Counted from the first letter of the stretch, positions 41,844-53,604 are shown. The stretch: 64,000 nucleotides of DNA from an uncultured Pelagibacteraceae bacterium (GCA_902582475.1 CACHSH010000003.1:1-64000); one strand, 5' to 3'. Program-made: numbers and translations. The notes: generated by a model from the letters alone, not told the origin.

Positions 41844-42989
41844 TTATTTCAAGGATTGAAAAATCCCTTTATCAGAAATTTTAATACTCATTTCCTTTAA
41901 AAAATTAAACTTATTGATATCTTTCAAAATGAAGTCCTTTATCGGTGAAGTAATTTTATTTTGTTTAAAAAAACTATTTGTTAAATTAATTCCTAAACCA
42001 AAAAGTAGGTTTTCTGGTTTTCTTGAACTTACAAACTTCTTAATAATCTCAGAGTCTCTAATTGGCAAACCTAAAGACTGGTTGTATTCAATAAATTGAA
42101 ATAATTTCATAATATCTCTTATTATCAAGTTGAATCCTTGGCCTGCTACTGGATGAACATTATAAGAGCCATCACCAAGAACTAGTGAATTATTTTTCGA
42201 AAAAATAGAATTAAATTTAAAAGAAATTGGGAAAGTAAAAATTTTATTCAAATTAATATTTGTTTTATTACCTAATATTTTTTTTAATTTATTATAAACA
42301 AGATCATTTATATTTTTATTTTGAAATTTATTTGAAACACTCCAAACAAAAGAAAAAATTTTTTCATTAACTGGCAAAATTGCAAGTGGACCCTCTTTTA
42401 AAAAATACTGTCTTGGGTCGCTAATATTAATGTTGTGGCTAACTATGGAGGTTAAGGCAATTTCCTTATCATCTTTTTGAATATATCTTTTTCCAACAAA
42501 ATCTGAAATTATCTTTGAACTCCTTCCAACACATAATAATATCAAATCATAGACATAACTTTTTTTTCCAAATAAAATACAGGAATTTTTAGTATCAACT
42601 TTTTTTACTTCTTTATTTATAATTTTAATATTTTTTTTACCTTTAATTCTTCTAAAAAGGATTTTTTTAAAATTATCATTTTTTATTATATACAAAAGAT
42701 TTTTACTACCTTCAGAAAAATTAATAAAATTATGAAGGTGATTAAATTTTTCATAAAATAAATTAATTTTCTTGCATGGCCAAAAAAATTTAGAATCTTT
42801 TATATCTAAGTAATTAATCAGAAATTTAAAATTACTTGGGGAAATTGCAGTAACCCTCGGATCACTGGATTTTTTTTCTTGTTTATTTTCAGCAATAAAA
42901 TCTACATCAATATCCAAATTACTAAGGACCAGAGCCGCTGTTAAACCTGATAATCCATCTCCAATTATACAAATTTTTTGTTTTTTCAT
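41844..42989 (-). CDS. UbiH/UbiF-family FAD-dependent hydroxylase (ubiquinone biosynthesis)
   Basis: IGDGLSGLTAALVLSNL; LVLGDGSYNVHPVAGQGFNLIIRD. Confidence 0.88.
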   Translation of the reverse strand: MKKQKICIIGDGLSGLTAALVLSNLDIDVDFIAENKQEKKSSDPRVTAISPSNFKFLINYLDIKDSKFFWPCKKINLFYEKFNHLHNFINFSEGSKNLLYIIKNDNFKKILFRRIKGKKNIKIINKEVKKVDTKNSCILFGKKSYVYDLILLCVGRSSKIISDFVGKRYIQKDDKEIALTSIVSHNINISDPRQYFLKEGPLAILPVNEKIFSFVWSVSNKFQNKNINDLVYNKLKKILGNKTNINLNKIFTFPISFKFNSIFSKNNSLVLGDGSYNVHPVAGQGFNLIIRDIMKLFQFIEYNQSLGLPIRDSEIIKKFVSSRKPENLLFGLGINLTNSFFKQNKITSPIKDFILKDINKFNFLKEMSIKISDKGIFQSLK

Positions 42990-43038
42990 ATTTTTATGAA
43001 TTTTATCAATTTTATATAAATGATACAAAGTAAACTAG

Positions 43039-45129
43039 GTGATTCGTGAAATGCAATTAAATAATGGTTTATTGAGTAATATTACTGATTTTATCAAAAA
43101 ACGTCTAATAGAGTGTTTTGGACTAGTTTTGATAACGTTTTTTTTCTTGTTTACATTCGCACTAGTTAATTATTCTCCAGAAAATTCTACTTTAATTTAC
43201 AAAGCTGAAGGTACAGATGTTCCAAATTACTTTTATTATTATTCAAATGTTGTAGCAGATTTTTTCCTGCAATGCTTTGGCTTAATCTCTTTTTTAATAG
43301 GAATAAGTATTTTTTCTTGGGGCATCAATCTGCTAGTTTCAAAAAAAGTTTCTCACATTTTAGCAAAGTCATTTTTTTTGGTGATATATATATTTTTTGG
43401 ATGTTTATTTATTTATTCAAGCTATAACAATTCTTTTTGGCTAATTGACAATGGGAATTCAGGTTTTGTTGGAGAAAAAACCTATACTTATTTATATAGT
43501 TTTTTTCCAATTATTGAAAATAATTTCATTAAATTTAGTTTTTTATTTTTTTCTTTGTGTTTTTTTATACTTGGTTCATCAATAAATTTAAAAAGGCTTT
43601 TTAATTATTTTTTTAATAAAGCAAAAAATGAGAATTATGGTACTAGTAGTAATGAAGACTTGTCCCAAGATATATCACAAAATACCTCTAAAATAGGCAT
43701 TAATTTAAAAGAAACAAAACAACAATCTTTTTCATTTAAAAATTTAAGTAGCAGCAAAAATAAATTTAAATTGCCCTCAATGAATTTACTTGAAAAAAAT
43801 AAAAATCTTAGTATTAAAAAATCTTTACAAAAAAGTGTCGAGCCAGATTTTCTTGAAAAAATATTATTAGATTTTGGTGTCAAAGGCAAAATTAAAAAGA
43901 TTAGTAATGGACCTGTTGTTAGCTTATACGAATTTGAACCAGCACCTGGAATTAAAGTAGCAAAAATTATAAGTTTATCTGATGATATTGCTAGACATAC
44001 TAGTGCTGTTTCTACAAGAGTATCAGTTATACCAGGAAAAAATACTGTAGGGATAGAAATTCCAAATTTAAAAAGAGACGATGTTTATCTTTCAGATATA
44101 ATTTCTTCAGATAATTTTAATAAAAAAGAAATTAAGCTTCCAATAGCTCTGGGAAAAACTATTTCGGGTGTTCCTATTACAGTTGATTTAACTTCTATGC
44201 CACATCTACTGGTTGCTGGAACAACTGGTTCTGGTAAATCAGTATGTATAAATAGTATTATAATGTCACTACTTTATAAGCACAGCCCTGATATATGTAA
44301 ATTTATTTTAATAGATCCTAAAATGTTAGAGCTGTCTTCTTATGAAGGAATACCTCATCTATTAACTTCAGTTATAACTGACTCAAGAAAAGCTACCTCA
44401 GCTTTAAGTTGGACTGTTAGAGAAATGGAAAATAGATATAAGTTAATGAGTTCAGAGGGTGTAAAAAATATTGATGGATATAATGAAAAGCATAAATTAA
44501 AGATGCCTTATATTGTTGTAGTAGTTGATGAAATGTCAGATCTCATGTTAGTTTCGGGAAAGGAAATAGAAGGTTACGTTCAAAAATTATCTGCAATGGC
44601 TAGAGCTGCAGGGATTCATATAATAATGGCAACCCAAAGACCGAGTGTCGATGTTATTACTGGTACAATCAAGGCTAACTTTCCAACAAGAATATCTTTC
44701 CAAGTAAGTTCAAAAATTGATAGTAAAACTGTTTTAGGAGAACAAGGTGCTGAACAGCTTTTAGGAAAAGGAGATATGTTATTTATGTCATCTGCTAACA
44801 AAATATTTAGAATACATGGCCCATATCTTTCGGAAAACGAGATTGAGAAGGTGAATAGTTTTTTAAGATCTCAAGGAAACCCTGATTATATTGATGAAAT
44901 AACTTCGAATTATAAAAGTGATAAAATTGAGAGTCAATCTGATGATGGGAAAGATGAGCTGTATGAAATGGCGCTAAAAATTATAAAGACAGAAAAAAAA
45001 GCATCAACAAGCTTTTTACAAAGAAAGCTTCAAATAGGCTATAATCGAGCTGCAAGGATTATCGACCAAATGGAAGATAATGGTATTGTAGGTAAAGCAA
45101 ATCATGTTGGTAAACGAGAGGTTTTATAG
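43039..45129 (+). CDS. ftsK: DNA translocase FtsK
   Basis: N-terminal TM segments, AGTTGSGKSVCINSI, C-terminal gamma winged helix (FLQRKLQIGYNRAARIIDQMEDNGIV). Confidence 0.96.
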   Translation: MIREMQLNNGLLSNITDFIKKRLIECFGLVLITFFFLFTFALVNYSPENSTLIYKAEGTDVPNYFYYYSNVVADFFLQCFGLISFLIGISIFSWGINLLVSKKVSHILAKSFFLVIYIFFGCLFIYSSYNNSFWLIDNGNSGFVGEKTYTYLYSFFPIIENNFIKFSFLFFSLCFFILGSSINLKRLFNYFFNKAKNENYGTSSNEDLSQDISQNTSKIGINLKETKQQSFSFKNLSSSKNKFKLPSMNLLEKNKNLSIKKSLQKSVEPDFLEKILLDFGVKGKIKKISNGPVVSLYEFEPAPGIKVAKIISLSDDIARHTSAVSTRVSVIPGKNTVGIEIPNLKRDDVYLSDIISSDNFNKKEIKLPIALGKTISGVPITVDLTSMPHLLVAGTTGSGKSVCINSIIMSLLYKHSPDICKFILIDPKMLELSSYEGIPHLLTSVITDSRKATSALSWTVREMENRYKLMSSEGVKNIDGYNEKHKLKMPYIVVVVDEMSDLMLVSGKEIEGYVQKLSAMARAAGIHIIMATQRPSVDVITGTIKANFPTRISFQVSSKIDSKTVLGEQGAEQLLGKGDMLFMSSANKIFRIHGPYLSENEIEKVNSFLRSQGNPDYIDEITSNYKSDKIESQSDDGKDELYEMALKIIKTEKKASTSFLQRKLQIGYNRAARIIDQMEDNGIVGKANHVGKREVL

Positions 45130-45706
45130 TTTTTTGTTAAAAAAAAGTATAATTAAAATTTTTTTTTTTTTTATCCTATTTCATTTTTCATATGCTCAAG
45201 GAAATGAAAAAATAAATATTATAAATAATTTCAATTCTTTGGAGACTTTAAAATTTAATTTTGTACAAAAATCTTTTGATAAAGAAGAAAATGGAGTTTG
45301 TTATTTAAAAAGGCCTTATTTTTTAAAATGTTTATATAAAGATAAAAATCAAAAAGAGTTGATTATTAATAAAAATGTTTTAGTAGTTTACCATAAAAGA
45401 TATGACAAAATTTATAGATATCCATTATCAAGATCCTATTTTTTAGATATTTTAAATAAAGAAAAATTTTCCAAATTAATTTTTGATGGAGAAATTTTTT
45501 TAGAAGAAATTAATTACGAGATTAAATATTTGGATGAAAAGAAGGGAGAAATAACATTTTTTTTTGAAAAAAAAAAATATGACTTAATAGGTTGGAGATT
45601 AGTTGATATCAATAACAATGTTACAAATATCGAAATTGAAAATTATTCAAAAAATATAGAAATGAAAAAAAATTTTTTTTTAATACCTGAAGAAAATCAA
45701 GATTAA
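45104..45706 (+). CDS. lolA: LolA-like outer-membrane lipoprotein carrier protein
   Basis: Follows ftsK; FNSLETLKFNFVQKSFD; GVCYLKRPYFLKCLY. Confidence 0.75.
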   Translation: MLVNERFYSFLLKKSIIKIFFFFILFHFSYAQGNEKINIINNFNSLETLKFNFVQKSFDKEENGVCYLKRPYFLKCLYKDKNQKELIINKNVLVVYHKRYDKIYRYPLSRSYFLDILNKEKFSKLIFDGEIFLEEINYEIKYLDEKKGEITFFFEKKKYDLIGWRLVDINNNVTNIEIENYSKNIEMKKNFFLIPEENQD

Positions 45707-46059
45707 GTGACCATTTTACCTATTTTTTCACCTGCAAATATATGAAAGTGTAAGTGAGGTACCTCTTGTCCACCATCGCCTCCAATGTTTGTTAGAGTTC
45801 GATAACCCTTATTTTTTGCTCCTAATAAAATTGAAACGTGAGTAATAGCTTTGTTTAATTCAACTATCTCTTTGTCAGTTGCATTATTATTAAAATCATC
45901 CAAATCTACATATTCACCTTTAGGAATTACTAAAACGTGAACTTTTTTTTGAGGATTAATATCGTGAAATGCTAAAACATTTTCATTTTCATAAACTTTT
46001 TTACATGGAATTTCGCCTCTGAGAATTTTAGCAAAAATATTATTTTTATCGTAGCTCAT
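45703..46059 (-). CDS. HIT-family protein
   Basis: FAKILRGEIPCKKVYE, HLHFHIFAGE. Confidence 0.95.
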   Translation of the reverse strand: MSYDKNNIFAKILRGEIPCKKVYENENVLAFHDINPQKKVHVLVIPKGEYVDLDDFNNNATDKEIVELNKAITHVSILLGAKNKGYRTLTNIGGDGGQEVPHLHFHIFAGEKIGKMVT

Positions 46060-46328
46060 TTTTGTCTTTTTTTTAGCTCGCTCATTACATCTTCAATTTT
46101 AATATTGTTTGCCTCAAGGTAAACCATCAAATGATAAATTACATCTGTTGCCTCGTGTGTTTTATTTGAATTTTTCTCAACTGAATCTATTAATTCTCCT
46201 ATTTCCTCTTTGACCTTAGAAACACTTAGGTTTTTATCATCAAGAAGCTTTTTAGTATATGATTTATCAGGAGAAGAGTTTTTTCTTTCTCTAATCGTTT
46301 TTATTAATTGTTCTAGGTTTTCAAACAT
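46056..46328 (-). CDS. hisE: phosphoribosyl-ATP pyrophosphatase
   Basis: HisE family; KVKEEIGELIDSVE...HEATDVIYHLMVYLEA. Confidence 0.92.
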   Translation of the reverse strand: MFENLEQLIKTIRERKNSSPDKSYTKKLLDDKNLSVSKVKEEIGELIDSVEKNSNKTHEATDVIYHLMVYLEANNIKIEDVMSELKKRQK

Positions 46329-46329
46329 T

Positions 46330-47088
46330 TTATAATCTTACTGATACATTCTTAGAATTCAAATATTCTTTAGCATCTTTAATTTTATATTCGCCATAGT
46401 GAAAAATTGAGGCTGCTAGAACCGCGCTCGCTCCACCTTTAACTATACCATCATATAAATGATCTAATGTTCCAACTCCACCTGATGCTATAACTGGAAT
46501 ATTGGTATTGTCTGTAATTGCTTTTATTAGATCAACATCATAACCGGACCTAGTTCCATCTTTATCCATTGAAGTTAATAAAATCTCACCAGCTCCATTT
46601 GTCTCTACTTGTTTAGCAAACTCTACAGCATTAATACCTGTTTTATTTCTTCCGCCGTGTGTAAAAACTTCCCATTTATTTTCCAGAACTTTTTTAGCAT
46701 CTATAGCTACAACAATACATTGAGATCCAAATTTTCTAGAAGCTTCTTTAACAAAATCAATATTCTTAACAGCCGCGGTATTAATAGAAACTTTATCTGC
46801 CCCAGCTAACAATAAATCGGTAATATTTTGAATAGATCTTACACCACCGCCTACAGTCAAAGGAACGAAACATTCTTTTGCAGTTTTTCTAACAATATCA
46901 ATGATTGTATCTCTATTTTCATTAGATGCTGTAATATCTAAAAAACAGATCTCATCCGCACCACCATCGCTATAAATCTTAGCTTGTTCAACTGGATCTC
47001 CAGCATCTTTTAGTTCAACAAAGTTAATTCCTTTAACAACTCTTCCGTTCTTAACATCTAGACAAGGAATAATTCTATTTTTAAGCAT
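46330..47088 (-). CDS. hisF: imidazole glycerol phosphate synthase subunit HisF
   Basis: [19 protein letters not shown] start; [20 protein letters not shown]. Confidence 0.97.
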   Translation of the reverse strand: MLKNRIIPCLDVKNGRVVKGINFVELKDAGDPVEQAKIYSDGGADEICFLDITASNENRDTIIDIVRKTAKECFVPLTVGGGVRSIQNITDLLLAGADKVSINTAAVKNIDFVKEASRKFGSQCIVVAIDAKKVLENKWEVFTHGGRNKTGINAVEFAKQVETNGAGEILLTSMDKDGTRSGYDVDLIKAITDNTNIPVIASGGVGTLDHLYDGIVKGGASAVLAASIFHYGEYKIKDAKEYLNSKNVSVRL

Positions 47089-47806
47089 CAATCTCCTTTG
47101 CCAAATCATCAAGTTTAATATCACCATCATAAATAGCTTTACCAACAACAATTCCTTCAATTTTTTTATTATTTAAATCTTTCGCTTTCTTAATATCTTT
47201 CATCGAAGAAACACCTCCTGAGATTACAACAGGACAATTAGAAAGCTCTGCAATTTTAATAGTTTCTTTAAAGTTAGGGCCAGTCTTCATTCCATCTCTG
47301 TTTATATCTGTGTAAATAATTCTGCTCACACCAAAACTGTTTACTTCTTTCAGAAAATCTACCGTTTTAATATCTAGATTTTCTTTCCAACCTGACACGT
47401 AAAGATTACCATCCTTCGCATCTAATCCTAAAGCAATTTTGTTTTTAAATTTATCACAAGCGTCTTTTAAAAATTCTTTATTTTTAATTGCTCCACTGCC
47501 TAAAATAACTTTCTCAACACCTACGTCGATATACTGCTTAATACTATCTGTAGTTCTTATTCCACCACCAATTTCAATTTTGAGATCATGTTTACTTACA
47601 ATTTCCTTAATTATGTTTAAATTAACTGTCTTACCAGTTAAGGCACCGTCTAAATCAACTATATGCAAATTTTTAAAACCATGATCATTAAATTTACAAG
47701 CTTGATTGATAGGGGATGTTTCATATTCAGTTTTATTATCAAAGTCACCCTTGATTAATCTCACACACTTCTTGTCTTTAATATCAATTGCGGGAAATAT
47801 TTTCAT
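47081..47806 (-). CDS. hisA: ProFAR isomerase HisA
   Basis: [41 protein letters not shown]. Confidence 0.97.
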   Translation of the reverse strand: MKIFPAIDIKDKKCVRLIKGDFDNKTEYETSPINQACKFNDHGFKNLHIVDLDGALTGKTVNLNIIKEIVSKHDLKIEIGGGIRTTDSIKQYIDVGVEKVILGSGAIKNKEFLKDACDKFKNKIALGLDAKDGNLYVSGWKENLDIKTVDFLKEVNSFGVSRIIYTDINRDGMKTGPNFKETIKIAELSNCPVVISGGVSSMKDIKKAKDLNNKKIEGIVVGKAIYDGDIKLDDLAKEIDA

Positions 47807-47809
47807 TTT

Positions 47810-48436
47810 TTATAATTTAATAAAATTTTCAATTATTTTTAATCCAGTTTTATCACTCTTTTCAGGATGAAATTGTGTACCGAATAGATTTTCTTTTTCA
47901 ACAGAACATACGATCTTTGTCGAATAATCTGTTGTAGCCAGGATGACCGATCTATCATCTGGTACAAACTCGTAACTGTGTACAAAATACATGTGTGACT
48001 TGTTTTTTATATCTTTAAATATTTTGCTTTCTTTTTGTATTTCAATTTCGTTCCATCCAATGTGTGGAAGTTTAAATTTTCCATTTTGATTATCGATTTT
48101 AGTAACTTTTCCTGAAATCCAGCCAAGCCCTTCTGTTTCTACCTCTTCGTAACCAACATCCGCAAACATTTGTAGACCAACGCAAATTCCTAGCAAAGGT
48201 TTCTTTTTTGTTATAGCAAATTCTTTAAGCGTATCAATTAAACCATTGATATTATTTAATGAGTCAACACAACTTTTAAAAGATCCTTGGCCAGGTAAAA
48301 CAATTTTATCACTAGATTTAATTTTATTAACGTTTGAAGTTACCTCCAGATTAACCTTACCCTTTGCTACTTCTGTAAAAGAGTTAATGACTGAGCTTAT
48401 ATTGCCCGATTGGTAGTCAACAATTGTGACTTTCAT
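47810..48436 (-). CDS. hisH: imidazole glycerol phosphate synthase subunit HisH
   Basis: VDYQSGNISSV, PLLGICVGLQMF, GTQFHPEKS. Confidence 0.96.
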   Translation of the reverse strand: MKVTIVDYQSGNISSVINSFTEVAKGKVNLEVTSNVNKIKSSDKIVLPGQGSFKSCVDSLNNINGLIDTLKEFAITKKKPLLGICVGLQMFADVGYEEVETEGLGWISGKVTKIDNQNGKFKLPHIGWNEIEIQKESKIFKDIKNKSHMYFVHSYEFVPDDRSVILATTDYSTKIVCSVEKENLFGTQFHPEKSDKTGLKIIENFIKL

Positions 48437-48441
48437 TTATT

Positions 48442-49032
48442 TTAAATAGTACCCTTAGTAGATGGTATTGAATTTTTAATTCTTTTATCAATTTCCAATG
48501 CTTCTTTAAGAGATCTTGCTAAGGCTTTAAAACAAGACTCAATTTTATGGTGACTGTTTTCACCATAAATGTTTTCAACGTGTAGCGTTATACCTGCTGA
48601 TTGTGAGAAAGCTTGGAACCACTCCTTAAAGAGTTCAGTGTCCATTTCACCCAGTTTTTCGACTTTTAAATCTACGTTCCAAATCAGATACGGTCTGTTT
48701 GATATATCCAAAGAAACACGAGTTAGAGTTTCATCCATGGGTATATTTGTAGTCGCATATCTTTTAATTCCTTTTCGATTTCCAGCAGCTTTTTTTATAG
48801 CTTCACCAATAGCTATTCCTGTATCTTCAGTGGTATGGTGAAGGTCTATATGTGTGTCTCCTTTTGCGTTTATCTTCATATCAATAAGAGAGTGCTTAGC
48901 AAGTTGCTCTAGCATATGATCTAAGAAACCTATTTTGGTCTTTATTTGATATTTGCCTTTTCCATCTAAATTTACTTCAACAGAAATATTTGTTTCTTTT
49001 GTTTTTCTTTGTATTTTAGCTTTTCTACTCAT
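48442..49032 (-). CDS. hisB: imidazoleglycerol-phosphate dehydratase
   Basis: [42 protein letters not shown]. Confidence 0.97.
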   Translation of the reverse strand: MSRKAKIQRKTKETNISVEVNLDGKGKYQIKTKIGFLDHMLEQLAKHSLIDMKINAKGDTHIDLHHTTEDTGIAIGEAIKKAAGNRKGIKRYATTNIPMDETLTRVSLDISNRPYLIWNVDLKVEKLGEMDTELFKEWFQAFSQSAGITLHVENIYGENSHHKIESCFKALARSLKEALEIDKRIKNSIPSTKGTI

Positions 49033-49040
49033 AAATAAGA

Positions 49041-49088
49041 AATTTAACTAAGATATATAGTTAAATTTGTCATTTATCAATAAATGAC
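49041..49088. promoter_or_regulatory. two tandem inverted repeats between divergent hisB and hslV
   Basis: aatttaacta-N7-tagttaaatt followed by gtcattta-tcaa-taaatgac. Confidence 0.45.
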
Positions 49089-49131
49089 CGCAGGGTCTTG
49101 AAGATTCAAAATCAGTCTCTACATATGAAGA

Positions 49132-49671
49132 ATGAGCACAAATCAAAATTGGCATGGAACTACGATAGTCTTAATTAGGAAAGGAAATCAAACCATTGTA
49201 GCTGGTGACGGGCAAGTTAGCTTGGGAAATACAGTTCTTAAAAGTAAAGCTAAAAAAGTTCGAAAGATTGAGAAAAGAAATGTGATTGCTGGATTTGCTG
49301 GTTCCACAGCAGACGCGTTAACTCTTTTTGAGAGATTAGAAGCAAAATTAGAGAAGCACGCTGGTAATCTGACAAGGGCAGCTGTTGAGCTAGCTAAAGA
49401 TTGGAGAACAGATAAGTATCTAAGAAGACTCGAGGCCTTAATGGCCGTGGCCGACAAAGAAAAAAGTTTTATTATTTCAGGAACAGGAGATGTTTTAGAA
49501 CCGGAAGATGGAATAATTGGTATTGGCTCAGGCGGAAATTACGCACTGGCAGCAGCAAAAGTTTTAATGGATAGCGACATGTCAGCAGAAGAAATTGCCA
49601 AAAAATCACTTAAAGTAGCTTCTGAAATATGTGTATTTACAAATGGTAACGTAACAACAGAAAAAGTTTAA
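49132..49671 (+). CDS. hslV: ATP-dependent protease subunit HslV
   Basis: [26 protein letters not shown]. Confidence 0.97.
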   Translation: MSTNQNWHGTTIVLIRKGNQTIVAGDGQVSLGNTVLKSKAKKVRKIEKRNVIAGFAGSTADALTLFERLEAKLEKHAGNLTRAAVELAKDWRTDKYLRRLEALMAVADKEKSFIISGTGDVLEPEDGIIGIGSGGNYALAAAKVLMDSDMSAEEIAKKSLKVASEICVFTNGNVTTEKV

Positions 49672-49672
49672 A

Positions 49673-51043
49673 ATGAATCAAAAAGCACCAAATCTTAAAG
49701 TTGTGAAGGACTCCGCAAAAAAAGATAGTTCCAAAGTAAGTGCGCTATCACCCAGAGAGATAGTATCTGAACTTGATAGATATGTCATAGGCCAACACCA
49801 GGCTAAAAGAGCAGTTGCAGTAGCCTTAAGAAATAGATGGAGAAGACAAGCACTTTCAGATGATATGAAAGACGAAGTACTACCAAAAAACATTTTAATG
49901 ATTGGACCAACTGGGGTTGGCAAAACAGAAATTTCTAGAAGACTGTCAAAATTAGCTCAAGCCCCATTTATAAAAGTAGAGGCAACTAGATTTACTGAGG
50001 TTGGCTATGTTGGTAAAGATGTAGAACAAATCATAAGAGATTTAATCGAAATTGCAATTGCAATGGAGAAAGAAAAAAGAAGAAAAGAGGTTCATGCAAA
50101 AGCTCAGTTGGCGGCTGAAGAAAAAGTGTTAGATGCCCTTGTTGGTAAAAAAGCAAGTTTAGCGACTAGAGAAAGTTTCAGAAAAAGATTACGTTCTGGA
50201 GACTTAGATAAAAATGAGATTGAAATTGAAGTAAATGATACTTCATCTGGAATGCCTAGTTTTGAAATTCCTGGAATGCCAGGAGCAAACATAGGGATGG
50301 TTAATCTCGGTGAGATACTTGGGAAGTCAGGTGGTTCCAAAGGTAAGAAAAAAAAGATGAGCGTTAAAGAATCACATGAAATTTTAATTGCTCAAGAATC
50401 AGACAAAATGATCGAGCAAGATAAAATTATTAAAGAAGCAAAAGATTCCACAGAAAATAACGGAATAGTTTTTTTAGATGAAATAGATAAAGTTTCTGCA
50501 AGAGGAGATAGAGTTGGTGGAGATGTATCTAGAGAAGGTGTTCAAAGAGATTTGCTTCCATTAATAGAGGGTACAACAGTTAATACAAAATATGGTCCAG
50601 TGAAAACCGATCATATTTTATTTATAGCATCAGGTGCATTTCAATTGGCGAAGCCCTCTGACTTACTTCCAGAATTACAGGGACGTTTACCTATAAGAGT
50701 TGAGTTAAATGCTCTAACTGAGGATGATTTTAAAAGAATACTTAAAGAGCCAGACAATAGCTTAATAAAACAATACAAGGCTTTACTAAAAACAGAGGAT
50801 GTAGAGTTAGACTTTTCTGACGACGGTATAGATATGCTAGCAAAACTATCAACAGAGATAAATGCTACGGTAGAAAATATTGGTGCTAGAAGATTACACA
50901 CGATTATAGAAAAAGTGTTAGATGAAGTAAGTTTTACTGCTTCAGACAAAGCGGGTCAAAAAATTAAAATTAATAAAGAGTTTGTAAGTAAAAATTTAGG
51001 TGATCTAGTGAAAAATACTGATCTATCAAAGTTTATACTTTAA
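49673..51043 (+). CDS. hslU: ATP-dependent protease ATPase subunit HslU
   Basis: [44 protein letters not shown]. Confidence 0.98.
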   Translation: MNQKAPNLKVVKDSAKKDSSKVSALSPREIVSELDRYVIGQHQAKRAVAVALRNRWRRQALSDDMKDEVLPKNILMIGPTGVGKTEISRRLSKLAQAPFIKVEATRFTEVGYVGKDVEQIIRDLIEIAIAMEKEKRRKEVHAKAQLAAEEKVLDALVGKKASLATRESFRKRLRSGDLDKNEIEIEVNDTSSGMPSFEIPGMPGANIGMVNLGEILGKSGGSKGKKKKMSVKESHEILIAQESDKMIEQDKIIKEAKDSTENNGIVFLDEIDKVSARGDRVGGDVSREGVQRDLLPLIEGTTVNTKYGPVKTDHILFIASGAFQLAKPSDLLPELQGRLPIRVELNALTEDDFKRILKEPDNSLIKQYKALLKTEDVELDFSDDGIDMLAKLSTEINATVENIGARRLHTIIEKVLDEVSFTASDKAGQKIKINKEFVSKNLGDLVKNTDLSKFIL

Positions 51044-51455
51044 TCTTTTTCAATTTAATAATTAAAGCTCCCTTGCCGCCTTTTTTTTCACTAGCGGTGT
51101 TCAGACTGATTATTTTTGATGATATATCCGCATTGTTTTGAATAAATTCGGGTATGGTACCACTTAATGTACTATGATCTTTAGAGACATAAACATTATC
51201 TTCTACTTTTGAATGGTGTCCTTGACCTGTAATTAATAGAATTCTTAAAATTCCTCTACTATAACAATTCTCGATTATTTCAATAACTTTTTTATTTGCT
51301 GCCTCGATGGAATAACCGTGAAGATCAAATGTAAATTGAGATTTAATATTCTTTGATTGTGAATTTTCTTTTTCATCAATAACAATATTTGGATCCTTAA
51401 GAAAATCCTCCCAATCTTTTTTATCATCTGATGATATTTTATTTTTCTTGATCAA
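51033..51455 (-). CDS. Smr-domain protein
   Basis: [25 protein letters not shown]. Confidence 0.88.
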   Translation of the reverse strand: MIKKNKISSDDKKDWEDFLKDPNIVIDEKENSQSKNIKSQFTFDLHGYSIEAANKKVIEIIENCYSRGILRILLITGQGHHSKVEDNVYVSKDHSTLSGTIPEFIQNNADISSKIISLNTASEKKGGKGALIIKLKKIKV

Positions 51456-52057
51456 CTATTTTTAATTTCAGCGAGGTACCAATTCGGACTTATGCTTGCT
51501 GTATCTTTTGTGAATTTCCAACGATCTATTACAGTTTTAATCTTATTTGGATCACCCTCAATAACATTATTATCTTTGTCCCTTTTGACAGAAATGATTT
51601 CACTAACAAATTTTACTGTAAAGAAAAGTGCATTTGTTGTTTTTTCAAATTTTTCAACTACAGATGATTTAATTCCTATAAAAGTTAATTCTGACTTTAT
51701 GTTCTTAGAGTTTCTTTCTTCAATAGCAGTTTCGAAATTTTTTCTCATCTCTTTAGTTAAAAGATCTTTAAGACTTTTTTTATCACCTTTGGCAAAAGAA
51801 TTTATAATGGTTTCATAGGCAATCTCTGCACCTTTTAAAAATTCTTTTTTTTGTTCTTTATCAAATTCAGAAGGAGACTGTTTCGTTTGAGATTTTATTT
51901 TTTCTTTAAACTCATCAAATTTTTTTTCAGAAAAACCAGTAAAAACCTTATCCTGATGGCCTGTTTTTCTTCCAAGAATATTTCTTAATCTTAGGATTAT
52001 AAACCCCGCTATCATTGCTAAGAGAATTATGTCTAAATATCCAAAACTATCACTCAT
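51452..52057 (-). CDS. Tim44/TimA-domain protein
   Basis: N-terminal TM, FLKGAEIAYETIINSFAKGDKKSLKDLLTKEM..., ending DRWKFTKD...PNWYLAEI. Confidence 0.88.
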   Translation of the reverse strand: MSDSFGYLDIILLAMIAGFIILRLRNILGRKTGHQDKVFTGFSEKKFDEFKEKIKSQTKQSPSEFDKEQKKEFLKGAEIAYETIINSFAKGDKKSLKDLLTKEMRKNFETAIEERNSKNIKSELTFIGIKSSVVEKFEKTTNALFFTVKFVSEIISVKRDKDNNVIEGDPNKIKTVIDRWKFTKDTASISPNWYLAEIKNS

Positions 52058-52102
52058 TTAATTGATAAATATACATTATTAATATAATTTGCAAACTGAC
52101 AA

Positions 52103-52531
52103 ATGAACACAATATTATTATTTTTAATTGGCATTCCTGCAATAGAAATATTCGTAATGATCAAAATTGGTGAGAATATTGGTGCGTTTAACACGATTTC
52201 TTTAATTTTCTTAACTGCTATTGTTGGTATTTACTTTGCCAAGATGCAAGGGCTAAATGTTTTAAGGTCAGGTATATATAACTTATATAAAAACGAAATT
52301 CCATTATTCGAAATGATGTCTGGAGCTTCTATAGCGCTAGCTGCATGTTTGCTTATATTTCCAGGCTTTGTAACTGACACAATTGGTTTTCTATTATTAA
52401 TTCCCTTAACTAGAAAAATATTAGTGAAATCTTTTATTAAAAAACAAAACACACCAAAAGCTAAAGCAGATAATTATATTGAAGGTGAAGTAATAGAAAA
52501 AAATGATAAAAGAGATAAAAATGACATATAA
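52103..52531 (+). CDS. FxsA-family membrane protein
   Basis: IPAIEIFVMIKIGENIGAFNTI, LIFPGFVTDTIGFLLLIPLTR. Confidence 0.88.
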   Translation: MNTILLFLIGIPAIEIFVMIKIGENIGAFNTISLIFLTAIVGIYFAKMQGLNVLRSGIYNLYKNEIPLFEMMSGASIALAACLLIFPGFVTDTIGFLLLIPLTRKILVKSFIKKQNTPKAKADNYIEGEVIEKNDKRDKNDI

Positions 52532-52931
52532 AATCGTAACAAAGTATATAAAGGATTTATCTTTTGAAATTAAAGATGCTAAATCTTATTTTCTACTAGA
52601 AAAAAATATTAAAGATTTCACAGTTAACTTTGATATAAAAAGTAAAAAATTAAATCAAAATGTTATTGAGGTTGATACGACCTTATTTTTGTTATCAAAA
52701 AAGAATACCAATTTTTCACCTATTTCGATTTGCTATTCTTCTGTAATCAATATTGAAAAAGAAATTGCTAAGGATGAATTAGAAAAAATTATTGTTATTG
52801 AAGTACCTAAGTCTGTTTATCCTGAAGTAAGAAGTATTTTAGTTTATTTGTTTGAGAAATCTGGTTTTAAAAATGTTAATTTAGAAAAAGAATTAGATTT
52901 TGAAAAACTTTATAGGAGTAGAAAGATTTAA
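52521..52931 (+). CDS. secB: protein-export chaperone SecB
   Basis: YIKDLSFEI, SecB-sized acidic protein; neighbours fxsA and dnaQ as in other alphaproteobacteria; likely start MTYKIVTKYIKD. Confidence 0.8.
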   Translation: MTYKIVTKYIKDLSFEIKDAKSYFLLEKNIKDFTVNFDIKSKKLNQNVIEVDTTLFLLSKKNTNFSPISICYSSVINIEKEIAKDELEKIIVIEVPKSVYPEVRSILVYLFEKSGFKNVNLEKELDFEKLYRSRKI

Positions 52932-53602
52932 AAAAAATTTTTTTTAAGTTCTCTTTTTAAAAAATTATCGTGCTTGCTTGCTTCATCTCTTGATAATTCA
53001 ACAATAATTTTTTCTCTATTAATATCAATTTTAGAAGGGTCAACAGAGAAATCTGATAAAGTATTACCATCTTGAAAAACTAAAGATGGTTCTTTTTCTC
53101 CACTTAAATTAATATAAACTTCTCGTAGAAGTTCACAGTCTAATAGAGCGTTATGTTTTAATCTTTTAGAGAGATCAATATTAAATCTTTTACATAAATT
53201 ATCCAATGAATTAGAAGAAGAAGGGTATTTTGATCTTGCAAGTACCAAGGTATCTTCGGTTGGGTTTGAGTCAAGAGATTTTTTATTAACTTTTTTAAGT
53301 TCATTATTTAAAAAACCAATATCAAATGGAGCGTTATGGATAATTAATTTTTTTCCGTCAATAAAACTTAAAAATTCGTCAACTATGTCTTTGAATTTTT
53401 CTTTATTTGATAAAAATTCATCAGAAAAACCGTGTACCTTTTGAGCCTCTTGAGATACTTTTTTTTCAGGATTTAAAATTTTGTGAAATATTTTGTTCGT
53501 GGGAATTAGATTATTAGTTTCAATGCAAGCTATTTCAACTATTCTATCTCCATCTTTAACTGATAAACCCGTTGTTTCGGTATCTAAAAAAATTTCTTTC
53601 AT
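52928..53602 (-). CDS. dnaQ: DNA polymerase III epsilon subunit
   Basis: FLDTETTGLSVKDGDRIVEIACIE, HNAPFDIGFLNNEL. Confidence 0.94.
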   Translation of the reverse strand: MKEIFLDTETTGLSVKDGDRIVEIACIETNNLIPTNKIFHKILNPEKKVSQEAQKVHGFSDEFLSNKEKFKDIVDEFLSFIDGKKLIIHNAPFDIGFLNNELKKVNKKSLDSNPTEDTLVLARSKYPSSSNSLDNLCKRFNIDLSKRLKHNALLDCELLREVYINLSGEKEPSLVFQDGNTLSDFSVDPSKIDINREKIIVELSRDEASKHDNFLKRELKKNFF

Positions 53603-53604
53603 TA

